A DNA stretch of 64,000 bases from Flagellimonas aequoris (GCF_003584165.1 NZ_QXFJ01000007.1:124001-188000); one strand, 5' to 3'. Positions 37,238-46,478 are shown, counted from the first letter of the stretch. Notes: a model not told the origin generated them from the sequence alone. Made by a program: numbers and translations.

Positions 37238-38266
37238 GTGACAGCTACAAAAAAATATATTCTTGCGATCGAATCATCCTGCGATGACACTTCTGCTGCC
37301 GTACTTTGCCATACAAATGTACTGAGCAATGTAGTGGCTACGCAAGAAATCCACAAGCAATATGGAGGTGTTGTCCCAGAGTTGGCTTCTAGGGCACATC
37401 AACAAAACATTGTTCCCGTGGTGCACCAGGCCTTGGCCAAAGCAAATATCGATAAAAAAGAACTATCCGCCATAGCCTTTACACGAGGTCCGGGACTCAT
37501 GGGCTCCTTGCTTGTCGGCACTTCTTTTGCCAAGTCGTTGGCATTGGGTCTCAACGTTCCTTTGATCGAGGTCAACCATATGGAAGCCCACATTCTGGCG
37601 CATTTTATTGAGGATGAAAATAAGCCCCAGCCCACCTTTCCATTTTTGGCCATGACCATAAGCGGCGGACATACCCAAATTGTAAAAGTGACGGACCATT
37701 TTACCATGGAAGTATTAGGGGAAACATTGGATGATGCCGTGGGTGAAGCTTTTGACAAGAGTGCAAAATTGATGGGATTGCCCTACCCTGGTGGTCCTTT
37801 GGTAGATAAGTATGCCAAGCTGGGAAATCCCAATGCTTTTGATTTTCCAAAACCGAAGGTAGATGGGCTCAATTTCAGCTTTAGTGGCCTAAAAACAAGT
37901 ATCCTGTACTTTTTGCAAAGGGAAACCCAAAAGAACCCCAAATTTGTGGAAGAAAACATCAACGATATCTGTGCATCGGTACAGCATACCATTTTGGATA
38001 TTTTGATGGAAAAGCTCCAAATGGCCGTGGATCAAACCGGGATCAAGCAGGTAGCCATTGGCGGCGGAGTTGCCGCTAACTCTGGAATCCGGGCAAGACT
38101 GAAGGAAGCGGAGGAAACCCTAGGTTGGCAAACCTTTATTCCTAAATTTGAGTATTGCACAGATAATGCCGCCATGATCGGAATTGTGGGTTATCTTAAA
38201 TTTGAAAAGGGGAAATTTACGGATCAAAGTGTCGCGGCCAAAGCCCGTTATGCCATCGGCAGCTAA
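37238..38266 (+). CDS. tsaD: tRNA N6-adenosine threonylcarbamoyltransferase TsaD
   Basis: A 342-residue Kae1/Qri7/TsaD protein starting at GTG. It has ILAIESSCDDTSAAV at 8-22, GGVVPELASRAH, FTRGPGLMGSLLVG at 81-94, the metal-binding histidines His114 and His118 in NHMEAHIL, SGGHTQ and GGGVAANSGIR. It transfers the threonylcarbamoyl group from TC-AMP to A37 of ANN-decoding tRNAs, together with TsaB and TsaE, which are not in the window. It is followed 20 bases later by rsmE on the same strand. Confidence 0.97.
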   Translation: MTATKKYILAIESSCDDTSAAVLCHTNVLSNVVATQEIHKQYGGVVPELASRAHQQNIVPVVHQALAKANIDKKELSAIAFTRGPGLMGSLLVGTSFAKSLALGLNVPLIEVNHMEAHILAHFIEDENKPQPTFPFLAMTISGGHTQIVKVTDHFTMEVLGETLDDAVGEAFDKSAKLMGLPYPGGPLVDKYAKLGNPNAFDFPKPKVDGLNFSFSGLKTSILYFLQRETQKNPKFVEENINDICASVQHTILDILMEKLQMAVDQTGIKQVAIGGGVAANSGIRARLKEAEETLGWQTFIPKFEYCTDNAAMIGIVGYLKFEKGKFTDQSVAAKARYAIGS

Positions 38267-38286
38267 CCAACCTTAAACTTAAGACC

Positions 38287-38991
38287 ATGCAACTTTTCTA
38301 TAACCCTTCGTTGGACAACAGCACAAAACAATTTGTTTTTCCTCCCGAAGAAAGCAAACATATTGCCAGGGTCCTCAGGAAAACCGAAGGGGACATTGTA
38401 CATATCACCAATGGAAAGGGATATCTGTTTGAAGCGGAAATTTTGGTCCCTGATCAAAAGAGGTGCAAGGTCAAGATCGTCTCCGAGAGCAAATCGGTCC
38501 CAAAACGCTACAGCCTTCACATGGCCGTAGCCCCTACCAAAATGAACGATCGGTTTGAATGGTTTCTCGAGAAGGCAACAGAAATAGGAATTGATGAAAT
38601 CACTCCCCTCTTCTGTGATCACTCCGAACGAAAAACGGTTAAATTGGAGCGCATGGAACGGGTGTTGCAATCCGCCATGAAGCAATCCCTACAAACCGTA
38701 TTGCCAAAACTTAATCCTCCGATGTCTTTCAAGGATTTCATGGAAACCGATAATACTGGTCTAAAGTTTATTGCCCATTGCGATGAAGGGGAGAAAATGG
38801 AACTGAAACGTAGGGTAATTGCGGATATGGACATCACCATCTTGATCGGTCCCGAAGGAGATTTCTCCAAAGAAGAAATCGATGCTGCAAAAGCCAAAGG
38901 ATTTGTCCCCATTTCCCTGGGGAACAACAGACTTCGCACAGAAACCGCGGCCATCGTGGCATGCACCACAGTAAACGTCATCAATAGTTAA
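38287..38991 (+). CDS. rsmE: 16S rRNA (uracil-1498-N3)-methyltransferase RsmE
   Basis: A 234-residue SPOUT methyltransferase. It has an N-terminal PUA-like region (SKHIARVLRKTEGD), then FEWFLEKATEIGIDEITPL with a following SER motif, and the C-terminal knot sequence ILIGPEGDFSKEEIDAA and SLGNNRLRTETAAI. It methylates N3 of U1498 in 16S rRNA. Second gene of the tsaD-rsmE unit. Its stop shares a TTAA palindrome with the stop of the convergent DUF1223 gene. Confidence 0.95.
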   Translation: MQLFYNPSLDNSTKQFVFPPEESKHIARVLRKTEGDIVHITNGKGYLFEAEILVPDQKRCKVKIVSESKSVPKRYSLHMAVAPTKMNDRFEWFLEKATEIGIDEITPLFCDHSERKTVKLERMERVLQSAMKQSLQTVLPKLNPPMSFKDFMETDNTGLKFIAHCDEGEKMELKRRVIADMDITILIGPEGDFSKEEIDAAKAKGFVPISLGNNRLRTETAAIVACTTVNVINS

Positions 38992-39764
38992 TCCGATACC
39001 TCCCTTTTGACAGCCCCAGTGATTTCTAGATCGGCCTTCTCCACAAGCAGCATTAAGGTGAGGCCATCGTCCTTTGAGACGATATCCGGAATTTGAATGG
39101 AGGACTCCCCTCTTGACTGTTTCAATTCAATATACTTTTCCTGCACCACTATATTGCTGTTCTTTAAGGTTCGGTTTCTGTTCTCGCCTCTTTTCACCTG
39201 AGTGACCCGTTCGTCAATCACCAAGACCACCCGAAGCATTCTATGATCAATCTTACCGGTTGCTACATATGAAAATGCTACTGTCCCGTTGACCACATCA
39301 GTATTGATAATCTTAATCATATTCTCTGCACTATTGGTTTTATAAGCATCAATTTTGGAATACAGTTCCTCACGGTTGGATCCCACAAAGTGTTCCCTCC
39401 CATTGATCACCATTTGTGGGGTGTAGATACTGCTCGACCTAAACTTTTCCCCGTAGGCCCGTTGCTTTTGGGTATACTCTGGCTTTGCAAAGGGATCCTT
39501 CCAACCTATGTAGTCCCAATAATCCACATGATAGGACAAGGCAAAGACATCATTCGGGAACTCCTGTTTCACCTTCCATAAGAGTGCATCCGCGGGAGGG
39601 CAACTGGAACATCCTTGGCTGGTGAACAATTCCAACACCACGGATGAAGAGCCCACAGCACTATCTTTAGGCTTATGAATATCTTCAGTAGGGTATGCCT
39701 TCAATAAAGCGAATAAGGACATCATGAGAAGAGTAGATGAGACAATTATGATTTTTTTTACCAT
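38988..39764 (-). CDS. DUF1223 thioredoxin-like exported protein
   Basis: The start ATG at 39764 is chosen because it opens the hydrophobic signal (MVKKIIIVSSTLLMMSLFALL); an in-frame start 48 bases upstream would cross into the divergent gene's leader. The product has 258 residues. DUF1223 features: VLELFTSQGCSSCPPAD with a C-x-x-C pair at 52 and 55, YHVDYWDYIGWKDPFA and the cis-Pro-like STYTPQMVING-type segment (SSIYTPQMVING). It is probably a periplasmic redox-active protein of thioredoxin fold. Substrate unknown. Confidence 0.85.
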   Translation of the reverse strand: MVKKIIIVSSTLLMMSLFALLKAYPTEDIHKPKDSAVGSSSVVLELFTSQGCSSCPPADALLWKVKQEFPNDVFALSYHVDYWDYIGWKDPFAKPEYTQKQRAYGEKFRSSSIYTPQMVINGREHFVGSNREELYSKIDAYKTNSAENMIKIINTDVVNGTVAFSYVATGKIDHRMLRVVLVIDERVTQVKRGENRNRTLKNSNIVVQEKYIELKQSRGESSIQIPDIVSKDDGLTLMLLVEKADLEITGAVKREVSD

Positions 39765-39803
39765 GAATACTGTACATTTGACTAGTTGGTTAATCGTAAC
39801 TCC

Positions 39804-40454
39804 ATGAAACACCTTACCCTTTTGGCATTGATTTTAACGCTTTTTGGATCAGGTATGGCCAAGGCACAGGAAATTGCCGTGCTCAAATATGGAGGTGGTG
39901 GCGATTGGTATTCCAACCCGACCTCCATACCCAATCTTATCCAGTTTTGCAATGCCAACATCGGGACCAAAATCAATCCCCAACCGGAAACAGTCGAGCC
40001 GGGCAGCGTATCCATATTCAAATATCCATTCCTGCATATGACGGGTCATGGCAATGTATATTTTACGGACGAAGAGGCCGAGAACCTTCGGACCTATCTG
40101 CTTTCAGGTGGTTTTTTACATATCGATGACAATTACGGCATGGCCCCGTACCTCAAGAGGGAACTGCAAAAGGTCTTTCCCGACAAACAATTGGAAGAAT
40201 TGGGTGCCGATCATCCTATATTTTCACAAAGATTCAACTTTCTGGAAGGTTTGCCAAAAATCCATGAGCATGATGGAAAAAGACCTCAGGCCCTAGGTAT
40301 TTTTGTCGAAGGAAGATTGGTGCTCCTTTTTACCTTTGAGTGTGATCTTGGTGATGGTTGGGAAGACCCGAGCGTACACAACGATCCTGAAGACGTAAGG
40401 CAAAAGGCTTTGCAAATGGGAGCCAATATTGTGGAATATGCCTTTAAAAGCTGA
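39804..40454 (+). CDS. DUF4159 domain protein
   Basis: A 216-residue exported protein. The ATG at 39804 precedes a good signal peptide (to about residue 22, GMAKAQ). The remainder is one DUF4159 domain: LKYGGGGDWYSNPTSIPNLI, FLHMTGHGNVYFTDEEAENL, LLSGGFLHIDDNYGM and a C-terminal LLFTFECDLGDGWED. The fold resembles a class I glutamine-amidotransferase-like or flavodoxin-like domain; its biochemical role is unknown. It is followed 3 bases later by a membrane permease and then by a methyltransferase gene, in what looks like one operon. Confidence 0.85.
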   Translation: MKHLTLLALILTLFGSGMAKAQEIAVLKYGGGGDWYSNPTSIPNLIQFCNANIGTKINPQPETVEPGSVSIFKYPFLHMTGHGNVYFTDEEAENLRTYLLSGGFLHIDDNYGMAPYLKRELQKVFPDKQLEELGADHPIFSQRFNFLEGLPKIHEHDGKRPQALGIFVEGRLVLLFTFECDLGDGWEDPSVHNDPEDVRQKALQMGANIVEYAFKS

Positions 40455-40457
40455 TAC

Positions 40458-41558
40458 ATGGATGCTAAGACCATAGCAAACGGAATACTGCGTGCAGTGG
40501 CCATATTGGCCGGGGTGGTATTACTAGCCCTTTTTCTTTATAAAATACAATCCGTATTGGCCTATTTGGCCATAGCAGCAGTAGTTGCTCTCTTGGGAAG
40601 ACCCATTGTCCTTTTTCTCAGGAGACGGTTGAAATTCCCCAACACCCTTGCAGTGGTGGCCACGATGCTTTTCATGCTCTCCATTTTTATGGGCATACTA
40701 GCGCTTTTTATCCCGCTCATTTCCGAGCAGAGCAAGAATCTTTCCCTATTGGATATTGATGAGCTTAAATCCAATTTGAACACACTTTACCTACAGGGGC
40801 TGGAATATTTTGGGGCCTCAACGGGCAGTGTCAACAATCTTATTGAGGATGCCCATATTGAAGAAAGCATGCTCAAAGGACTTGATTTAGGTTTTATCCC
40901 CAATTTCTTGAACTCGCTTGTCAATGCGTTGAGCAGTTTCAGTGTCGGGTTGTTTTCCGTTTTGTTCATTTCCTTTTTCTTTTTGAAGGATAGCAACTTG
41001 TTCCAAAACGGCATCTTGACCTTTGTGCCCGACAACAAGGAAAGTAACCTTGTAAAATCCATCGATAAGATCAATGGTTTGCTCTCCCGATATTTTGCCG
41101 GAATCCTGCTCCAACTTTTTATCCTGTTTGTGATTTATACGATCGCCCTGCTCATCGTGGGGGTGGAAAATGCCATTGTCATTGCATTCCTATGTGCACT
41201 TTTCAACATCATTCCCTATGTGGGTCCGATCATTGGTGGCGTGATCATGATCACCCTTACGATGACGAGTTCATTAGGAGAAGATTTCAGCACCGTAATC
41301 TTGCCAAAAGCACTTTATGTTTTGATCGGATTGGCCATTGGCCAGCTGGTGGACAACTTCTTTTCACAGCCCTTTATTTTTTCCACAAGCGTTAAATCCC
41401 ACCCCCTGGAAATCTTTCTGGTCATCATCATTGCAGGACTACTTTTCGGGGTCGTGGGAATGGTCGTTGCCGTGCCCGGTTATACCGCAATAAAGGTTAT
41501 TTTAAAAGAGTTTTTAGCCGAAAATACCTTTGTGAAAAAATTGACCAAAAACTTATAG
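40458..41558 (+). CDS. AI-2E family transporter/permease
   Basis: A 366-residue polytopic membrane protein of the PerM/TqsA (AI-2 exporter-like) family, with about eight helices. Typical features are the paired N-terminal helices, a periplasmic helical domain (about 80-140), LFSVLFISFFFLKD, YFAGILLQLFILF, and the NIIPYVGPIIGGVI hallmark near 250. Most family members are of unknown substrate; some act as Na+/H+ antiporters. The gene is tightly linked to the upstream DUF4159 gene. Confidence 0.9.
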   Translation: MDAKTIANGILRAVAILAGVVLLALFLYKIQSVLAYLAIAAVVALLGRPIVLFLRRRLKFPNTLAVVATMLFMLSIFMGILALFIPLISEQSKNLSLLDIDELKSNLNTLYLQGLEYFGASTGSVNNLIEDAHIEESMLKGLDLGFIPNFLNSLVNALSSFSVGLFSVLFISFFFLKDSNLFQNGILTFVPDNKESNLVKSIDKINGLLSRYFAGILLQLFILFVIYTIALLIVGVENAIVIAFLCALFNIIPYVGPIIGGVIMITLTMTSSLGEDFSTVILPKALYVLIGLAIGQLVDNFFSQPFIFSTSVKSHPLEIFLVIIIAGLLFGVVGMVVAVPGYTAIKVILKEFLAENTFVKKLTKNL

Positions 41559-41565
41559 TGTCAGT

Positions 41566-42744
41566 TTGAATAAATTAATATTAAATACTGGTGTACAGGA
41601 TTTTATATTTGAAAATCAGAATACTGACATTATGTCGGTTTTGCTTAAAAAATCCATGTTTGAAGGAGTTTCCCAAAAGGAACTCGCCGAGCAACTCGAA
41701 TCCCGAAAAAAATGTCAGGACAAACTCCCAACTTGGTTTAAAGTCGAAGGTATTTATTACCCCAATAAACTGAACATTGAACAGACCAGTTCCGAACCAA
41801 CGGCTGAATACAAATCTCGACTGGTATCTGGAAAAAAGCTGTTGGACCTCACTGGTGGTTTTGGTGTCGATTCCTATTTTTTTTCAAAGAAAATGAAGCA
41901 GGTAACCCATTGCGAAATCAATGCCGAATTAAGTGAAATTGCTTCCCATAATTTTGAAATATTGGGAAGCAAAAACATCAATTGTGTTCCCGTGAACGGT
42001 ATCGAATTTTTGAAAAAAACAATCGAGAATTTTGATTGGATCTATGTAGACCCATCCAGACGAAATGATAAAATAGGAAAGGTCTTTTTGCTAAAAGATT
42101 GTCTCCCCGACCTCACTCAACACCTCGATGACATTTTACAAAAGACATCAAATGTTCTGATAAAAACGTCTCCTCTTCTTGATATCAAACAGGGTATTTC
42201 TGAACTCCAATTTGTAAAAGAGATACATGTATTGGCTATCCAAAATGAAGTGAAAGAACTGTTGTTCGTTATCGAAAAAGGATATGTTGGTACTATTGAC
42301 ATCAAAACAGTGAACCTCTATCAAGGACAGGAAGACCACTTCAACTTTAACCTCACTGAAGAAGAAAATGCTCCTTTGGAATTGGGGGAACCGCTTACCT
42401 ACCTTTATGAACCCAATGCAGCTATTTTAAAGTCGGGCGCTTTTAAAACCGTTGGAAATACTCATCAACTAAAAAAACTGCATCCCCATTCCCATTTGTA
42501 CACCTCGTCAAAACTTGCAGAGTTTCCGGGACGAAGGTTTGCCATCCAAACCGTGCTTCCCTACTCCAAGAATACATTGAAATCATTAGGAGTGACAAAG
42601 GCGAACATTACCACCAGAAACTTTCCCCTTCCCGTGGCCGATTTGAGAAAGAAACATAGGATTGCCGATGGTGGGGACCACTACATTTTTTTTACCAAAA
42701 ACATGGACGACACGTTATTGGTACTGGTTTGTGAAAAAGTATAG
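41566..42744 (+). CDS. Class I SAM-dependent methyltransferase with THUMP-like domain
   Basis: A 392-residue protein starting at TTG 41566, seven bases after the permease stop; no ATG is available before the conserved region. The Rossmann SAM motif is LLDLTGGFGVD near 92-102, and the catalytic-type motif IV is YVDPSRRN near 163-170. The C-terminal part (about 290-390), with GRRFAIQTVLPYSK and RNFPLPVADLRKKHRI, matches the THUMP-like domain of Bacteroidota proteins. A nucleic-acid, probably RNA, substrate is likely from the DPSRR motif. Confidence 0.85.
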   Translation: MNKLILNTGVQDFIFENQNTDIMSVLLKKSMFEGVSQKELAEQLESRKKCQDKLPTWFKVEGIYYPNKLNIEQTSSEPTAEYKSRLVSGKKLLDLTGGFGVDSYFFSKKMKQVTHCEINAELSEIASHNFEILGSKNINCVPVNGIEFLKKTIENFDWIYVDPSRRNDKIGKVFLLKDCLPDLTQHLDDILQKTSNVLIKTSPLLDIKQGISELQFVKEIHVLAIQNEVKELLFVIEKGYVGTIDIKTVNLYQGQEDHFNFNLTEEENAPLELGEPLTYLYEPNAAILKSGAFKTVGNTHQLKKLHPHSHLYTSSKLAEFPGRRFAIQTVLPYSKNTLKSLGVTKANITTRNFPLPVADLRKKHRIADGGDHYIFFTKNMDDTLLVLVCEKV

Positions 42745-42745
42745 T

Positions 42746-43672
42746 TCAGTCCAACTGTTCGACCCATTCAAAAAACAGATTGATCCAGTTCCTTAGAACA
42801 GGATCTTGCAGTGCCAAGGAAAATCCATGGCCTCCTTTTGGGTAGATATGCATAGCTGCTGAAACCCCTTGCTCACGGAGTGCCCTAAAGAATAAAATGC
42901 TGTTTTCAACGGACACACCATCGTCATCTGCTGCATGCACCAAAAATGTTGTTGGTGTATTCTTGTCCACATGTTTTTCATTGGACAAGTAGTCTATTTG
43001 TTCTTGGGTAGGGTTGTCTCCCACCAAGGATTTTCTAGAACCGCTATGTGTGCTTACCGCTCCCAACGTAATCACCGGATAGACCAGAGCCATAAAATCG
43101 GGGCGGGCGCTTAAATCATCAATATCGTCCTGTCTGTCATATACCTTCTCATTGTAATGCGTGCCCAAAGTAGATGCCAAATGCCCACCGGCCGAAAAAC
43201 CCATAATCCCAATTTTATTGGGGGAAATATTCCACTCGCCTGCATTTTGCCTCACCATCCTTATGGCGCGTTGCGCATCTTGCAAGGGAACAATATTTTT
43301 ATTGCTGGTGATGGATTTGGACCATGGCAACCGATACTTGACCACAATGCCGGCAATTCCCTTGGCATTGAAGGCCTTCGCAATATCAGTGCCTTCCCAA
43401 TCGTAGGCAAGCCCATAGTAGCCTCCCCCAGGAAATATAAGCACGGCTTGGCCTGTTGCTGTCTTTTTGGTGGGCAAATACACCTCCATGGTAGGCTCTT
43501 GCACGTTCGTAATCCACAAAATGCCATCATCGTTAAAGGTTGCATCTTCTTTTTCATCCGTTTCCTTTTGATTGGGAATTTTGTTGGGCCATAAAGGCAA
43601 AATGGCATGTTGGGCAGAAATTTTCATGGTCACCAGCACTATTAAAAATGTATATTTCTTGAAACTTTTCAT
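42746..43672 (-). CDS. Exported alpha/beta hydrolase (acetyl-xylan-esterase-like)
   Basis: A 308-residue protein with a signal peptide (to about residue 20, KISAQ). The alpha/beta-hydrolase core shows the oxyanion segment FPGGGYYGLAYDWEG, the nucleophile Ser160 in MGFSAGGHLAST, the acid in VHAADDDGVS and His282 in KGGHGFSL. The family (BD-FAE / Axe-like) removes acetyl or feruloyl groups from sugars. Last gene of a four-gene minus-strand operon of hydrolases (gaps 1, 5 and 15 bases). Confidence 0.87.
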   Translation of the reverse strand: MKSFKKYTFLIVLVTMKISAQHAILPLWPNKIPNQKETDEKEDATFNDDGILWITNVQEPTMEVYLPTKKTATGQAVLIFPGGGYYGLAYDWEGTDIAKAFNAKGIAGIVVKYRLPWSKSITSNKNIVPLQDAQRAIRMVRQNAGEWNISPNKIGIMGFSAGGHLASTLGTHYNEKVYDRQDDIDDLSARPDFMALVYPVITLGAVSTHSGSRKSLVGDNPTQEQIDYLSNEKHVDKNTPTTFLVHAADDDGVSVENSILFFRALREQGVSAAMHIYPKGGHGFSLALQDPVLRNWINLFFEWVEQLD

Positions 43673-43687
43673 TTTCTTGTTCTTTGG

Positions 43688-44398
43688 TTAATCTTCACAA
43701 TCCCATTTAAAATCGGCAACCTTGTCATTGGAGCCTGCGGATAGGTTGTAGTGCCACCATTCTGTCCTGATGGACCAAAATCCATGGGCTTCCATGGTTT
43801 CCTTGAGTAATTTACGGTTCTCCAATATTTCCTTAGGGAGATCTAAATTATCATGATAGGCACGTTTGCCAAAGAAGTCAAAATCGGTTCCCATATCCAG
43901 TTCGTTTCCTTCCATATCCACCAAGGTGATATCGACCGCTCCTCCTTTGTTATGGATGGATCCTTTTACGGGATCGGCAACGTATTGTGGATTCGGTACA
44001 ATTTTCCACATTTTGTACTGAACCGAGTTGGGACGGTAACAATCAAAAAACTTGATCTTGGCTCCGTGTTGCATGAATTCCTTATTGGCCTCGATCAATG
44101 CTTTGGCCGTTTTTACCCGAGTGTAGCATTCAGCACAATCATACACCTTGGCCTTTAGAAAATTATTTTCAGTAGCATACCGAAGGTCATATGCGAAATC
44201 ATCACTGAAATCGGCCAACCTAACAAAAGTGGTATCGGCGAGGCCATCAAAGGTCTTGAAGGTTTTTTGCTCTTTAATGGAAATGGTGTCCAATGGTTTT
44301 GCCTCGACCTCTTTTGTATTTACATCAGTTGCTATTTTGGCCTTTTCACGACACGAGAATATCATCAATAGGCCCAAAAATAAAAGCAAGTACTTCAT
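43688..44398 (-). CDS. M15 D-alanyl-D-alanine dipeptidase (VanX-like) lipoprotein
   Basis: The ATG at 44398 opens a lipoprotein signal with Cys15 (LLMIFSC), so the 236-residue protein is probably membrane anchored in the periplasm. VanX-type residues are visible: Arg122 (DCYRP), zinc ligands His149 and Asp156 (SIHNKGGAVDITL), catalytic Glu213 and ligand His216 (EWWHY). It hydrolyses D-Ala-D-Ala dipeptides. In this setting, away from any vanHA genes, a role in murein-dipeptide catabolism is more likely than glycopeptide resistance. Confidence 0.9.
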   Translation of the reverse strand: MKYLLLFLGLLMIFSCREKAKIATDVNTKEVEAKPLDTISIKEQKTFKTFDGLADTTFVRLADFSDDFAYDLRYATENNFLKAKVYDCAECYTRVKTAKALIEANKEFMQHGAKIKFFDCYRPNSVQYKMWKIVPNPQYVADPVKGSIHNKGGAVDITLVDMEGNELDMGTDFDFFGKRAYHDNLDLPKEILENRKLLKETMEAHGFWSIRTEWWHYNLSAGSNDKVADFKWDCED

Positions 44399-44403
44399 GA
44401 AAA

Positions 44404-45132
44404 TCAATTTATACGTTTTTGCTTCGCCATCCAAGTGTAAAGGGAATCGGTGGTATAGGCCCTGTCCCATGCATTGTGGCCAACACCTTTATATCTGGTA
44501 TAGCGTACATCGTATCCCATTTCCTTCAACTTTTCCACCATCTTGTCCGATTCCTCCACATCAATGACCTCGTCCTGTTCCCCATGAAAAACCCAAATGG
44601 GCATTTTTTTGTCGATCCAATGGGCATACGGCAAAGGAGCCATACCACAGACAACGGCGAGGGCAGCAAAGGTATCGGGGTATTGTGTGGCCAGTTCCCA
44701 AGCAGCACTTCCTCCCCTGCTCAGACCCGTTAAATAGATGCGCTTTTTATCAACGCGATTGTGATCCACTACGGAATCCAACAATTGCATCACAGCTTGG
44801 GTGTTCCACCATTTTTTCTCGTGGGGGTTCTGTGGGGCCAAAATCAAAAAAGGAAATTGTTTGCCTTCGACCAAAAGTTTTGGAGGTCCTGTATCCTTGA
44901 TCTCTTCCACCGCCCTACCTGATTCACCTCCGCCATGCAAGAAGAGCAATAGCCCAAAGTCTTCGGTTTCGGAAGAAAAATAATCCTCAGGATAGTACAG
45001 GTAATATTTTAGGTCTTCCTTGGTTACGGTCTCCAACTCATCCTGCACCAAATGCGATTGTGCAGTACAACCCTCGAGCAAAAAAATACTCATCAACAGC
45101 AATAAGCTTGGTATGGTCTTGGGCATCTGCAT
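44404..45132 (-). CDS. Alpha/beta-hydrolase lipoprotein (PHB-depolymerase/POP-like esterase)
   Basis: The start is ATG 45132 (or 45126), 1 base after the preceding stop; about 242 residues. A lipobox LLEGC gives Cys22. The alpha/beta-hydrolase triad is clear: Ser138 in LTGLSRGGS, Asp187 in FHGEQDEVI and His219 in VGHNAW, with LFLHGGGESG as the oxyanion loop. It resembles the prolyl-oligopeptidase-like / phospholipase-carboxylesterase group. Second gene of the operon headed by the nucleotidase. Substrate unknown, probably an ester. Confidence 0.85.
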   Translation of the reverse strand: MQMPKTIPSLLLLMSIFLLEGCTAQSHLVQDELETVTKEDLKYYLYYPEDYFSSETEDFGLLLFLHGGGESGRAVEEIKDTGPPKLLVEGKQFPFLILAPQNPHEKKWWNTQAVMQLLDSVVDHNRVDKKRIYLTGLSRGGSAAWELATQYPDTFAALAVVCGMAPLPYAHWIDKKMPIWVFHGEQDEVIDVEESDKMVEKLKEMGYDVRYTRYKGVGHNAWDRAYTTDSLYTWMAKQKRIN

Positions 45133-45133
45133 C

Positions 45134-45655
45134 TTATAATAATTTATCGGCAATATCTTTCCAAGTATCGGCCCTTTCAAAATCGGTTGTATTGGTGTTG
45201 TGCGGAGAAGTGAACATAATGGTCCATCCATCAAAATTTTTGAGATTTTTACTCCTGTCATCGATGAGGAGGTCCCCCTTCAAAATAAACTTATCACCGC
45301 ATAAGATACGTTTTTGCCATGGGATAAAGGGAAAAAATTCATCCAGCCAATCAGATTTTTCACGAAGTGACTGGGGAAATTCCATGGCGGCCGAAGCAAT
45401 AAAAACTTCGTGTTTTTGGCTCAGTTCCCTCAACACTTCCTGACTATCGGGGATTACCTTCAAATCCTTGAAAAATCCCACCCTGTGCGTATGCAACTTG
45501 ATGGATTGTTGATGCTCAACGGGAACGCACTGCCAGGCTTCTTTACCAAAACAATCCTTTAGTTGTAGATTGGCATTGAACTCTTGGTTGTAAATATCGA
45601 TATGGGCCATATAGGCATCGGCTATCACCTCATCCATATCCACAAAAATAGTCAT
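45134..45655 (-). CDS. 5'(3')-deoxyribonucleotidase-like HAD phosphatase (NT5C)
   Basis: A 173-residue cytoplasmic HAD-superfamily protein. The catalytic DxD is FVDMDEVIAD at residues 4-13; motif III/IV is seen as DLLIDDRSKNL near 127-137, with a lysine upstream. The length and the FGKEAWQ insertion fit the NT5C type, which dephosphorylates (deoxy)nucleoside monophosphates. First gene of the four-gene minus-strand operon; the 187-base gap upstream holds its promoter but no clear element. Confidence 0.85.
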   Translation of the reverse strand: MTIFVDMDEVIADAYMAHIDIYNQEFNANLQLKDCFGKEAWQCVPVEHQQSIKLHTHRVGFFKDLKVIPDSQEVLRELSQKHEVFIASAAMEFPQSLREKSDWLDEFFPFIPWQKRILCGDKFILKGDLLIDDRSKNLKNFDGWTIMFTSPHNTNTTDFERADTWKDIADKLL

Positions 45656-45842
45656 ACGGTATGTTTTTTGTGAAGTACGCTAAAACTTGGGGGAATTTCA
45701 AAAAATGTGGCATGATAATTTTAAATGCCAATAGGTCGGATTTTATTATTCTGGGAAAAGGAGCCTGCTTGAAAAACGCCAAAAGATGATTCTGCGTTTT
45801 TATGGGTTATCGAGATAAAATCCTGATTAAATTCACTTTCCA

Positions 45843-46478
45843 TTATTCCAGTTCTATGTAAATTCCAAACGAAAATTTCTTTCGAATAGGTTTTCCGTAT
45901 TGGTATGCAGGTGTCCAATCAGGAAGTTGGTCCACAATATCAATTATTTTTTGATCTATTTTTTTATTGATACCTTTTCGAATAACTGGATTAACCACTT
46001 TCCCTTTTTCGTTAATTTCAAATTCAATTTGGATTCTTTGGCCAATTTGAGAATCCATATCCATATCATCTTTTGAAATTGTCAATCTTTTTGCAATGAA
46101 TTTTTGAAGCTCTTTTATACCGCCTGTAAACTCAGGTAAACTGTTCCAATTGCTCAAGTTTTCTAGGCTATCGGATATTGATTTTGCATTTTCTCTAAAA
46201 TCAATTCCAAGCTTTTCATCAAGTAACGCACACATTATAGAATCATAACAATAATAGAATCGCATTGAATCCTGGCTTATAAACCTCCATTTGACATTGA
46301 ATCTTTCCCTTAGCACATAAAAATAGGTGCTTTCAACAGGAAATGTTTCCATTGAATGAAGTTTGAAATTGTCATTTTTAAAATCGATCCTAGCCATCTT
46401 TTCAGCCACATCACACTCTGATTGCCCGCAACTGAACAAAAAAATCATGATTACAGAAACCTTAAAAATATTCTTCAT
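45843..46478 (-). CDS. Lipoprotein with TonB C-terminal-like domain
   Basis: The start ATG at 46478 opens a lipoprotein signal (MKNIFKVSVIMIFLFSC, Cys17); 211 residues. The C-terminal 90 residues match the TonB-C pattern: QRIQIEFEINEKGKVVNP, IIDIVDQLPDWTPAYQYGKP and a final beta strand. A canonical energy transducer has an inner-membrane helix and a Pro-rich spacer; both are missing, so energy transduction is doubtful. The upstream part has few recognisable features. No other gene is linked on the same strand within 180 bases. Confidence 0.7.
   Translation of the reverse strand: MKNIFKVSVIMIFLFSCGQSECDVAEKMARIDFKNDNFKLHSMETFPVESTYFYVLRERFNVKWRFISQDSMRFYYCYDSIMCALLDEKLGIDFRENAKSISDSLENLSNWNSLPEFTGGIKELQKFIAKRLTISKDDMDMDSQIGQRIQIEFEINEKGKVVNPVIRKGINKKIDQKIIDIVDQLPDWTPAYQYGKPIRKKFSFGIYIELE

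Noticed and set aside
43688..44398. Vancomycin resistance determinant
   Set aside because: VanX-like catalytic residues are present, but no vanH or vanA genes are near; a catabolic dipeptidase is more likely.
45721..45918. 65-codon frame overlapping the TonB-C lipoprotein gene
   Set aside because: Overlaps the end of a better gene and has no recognisable feature.
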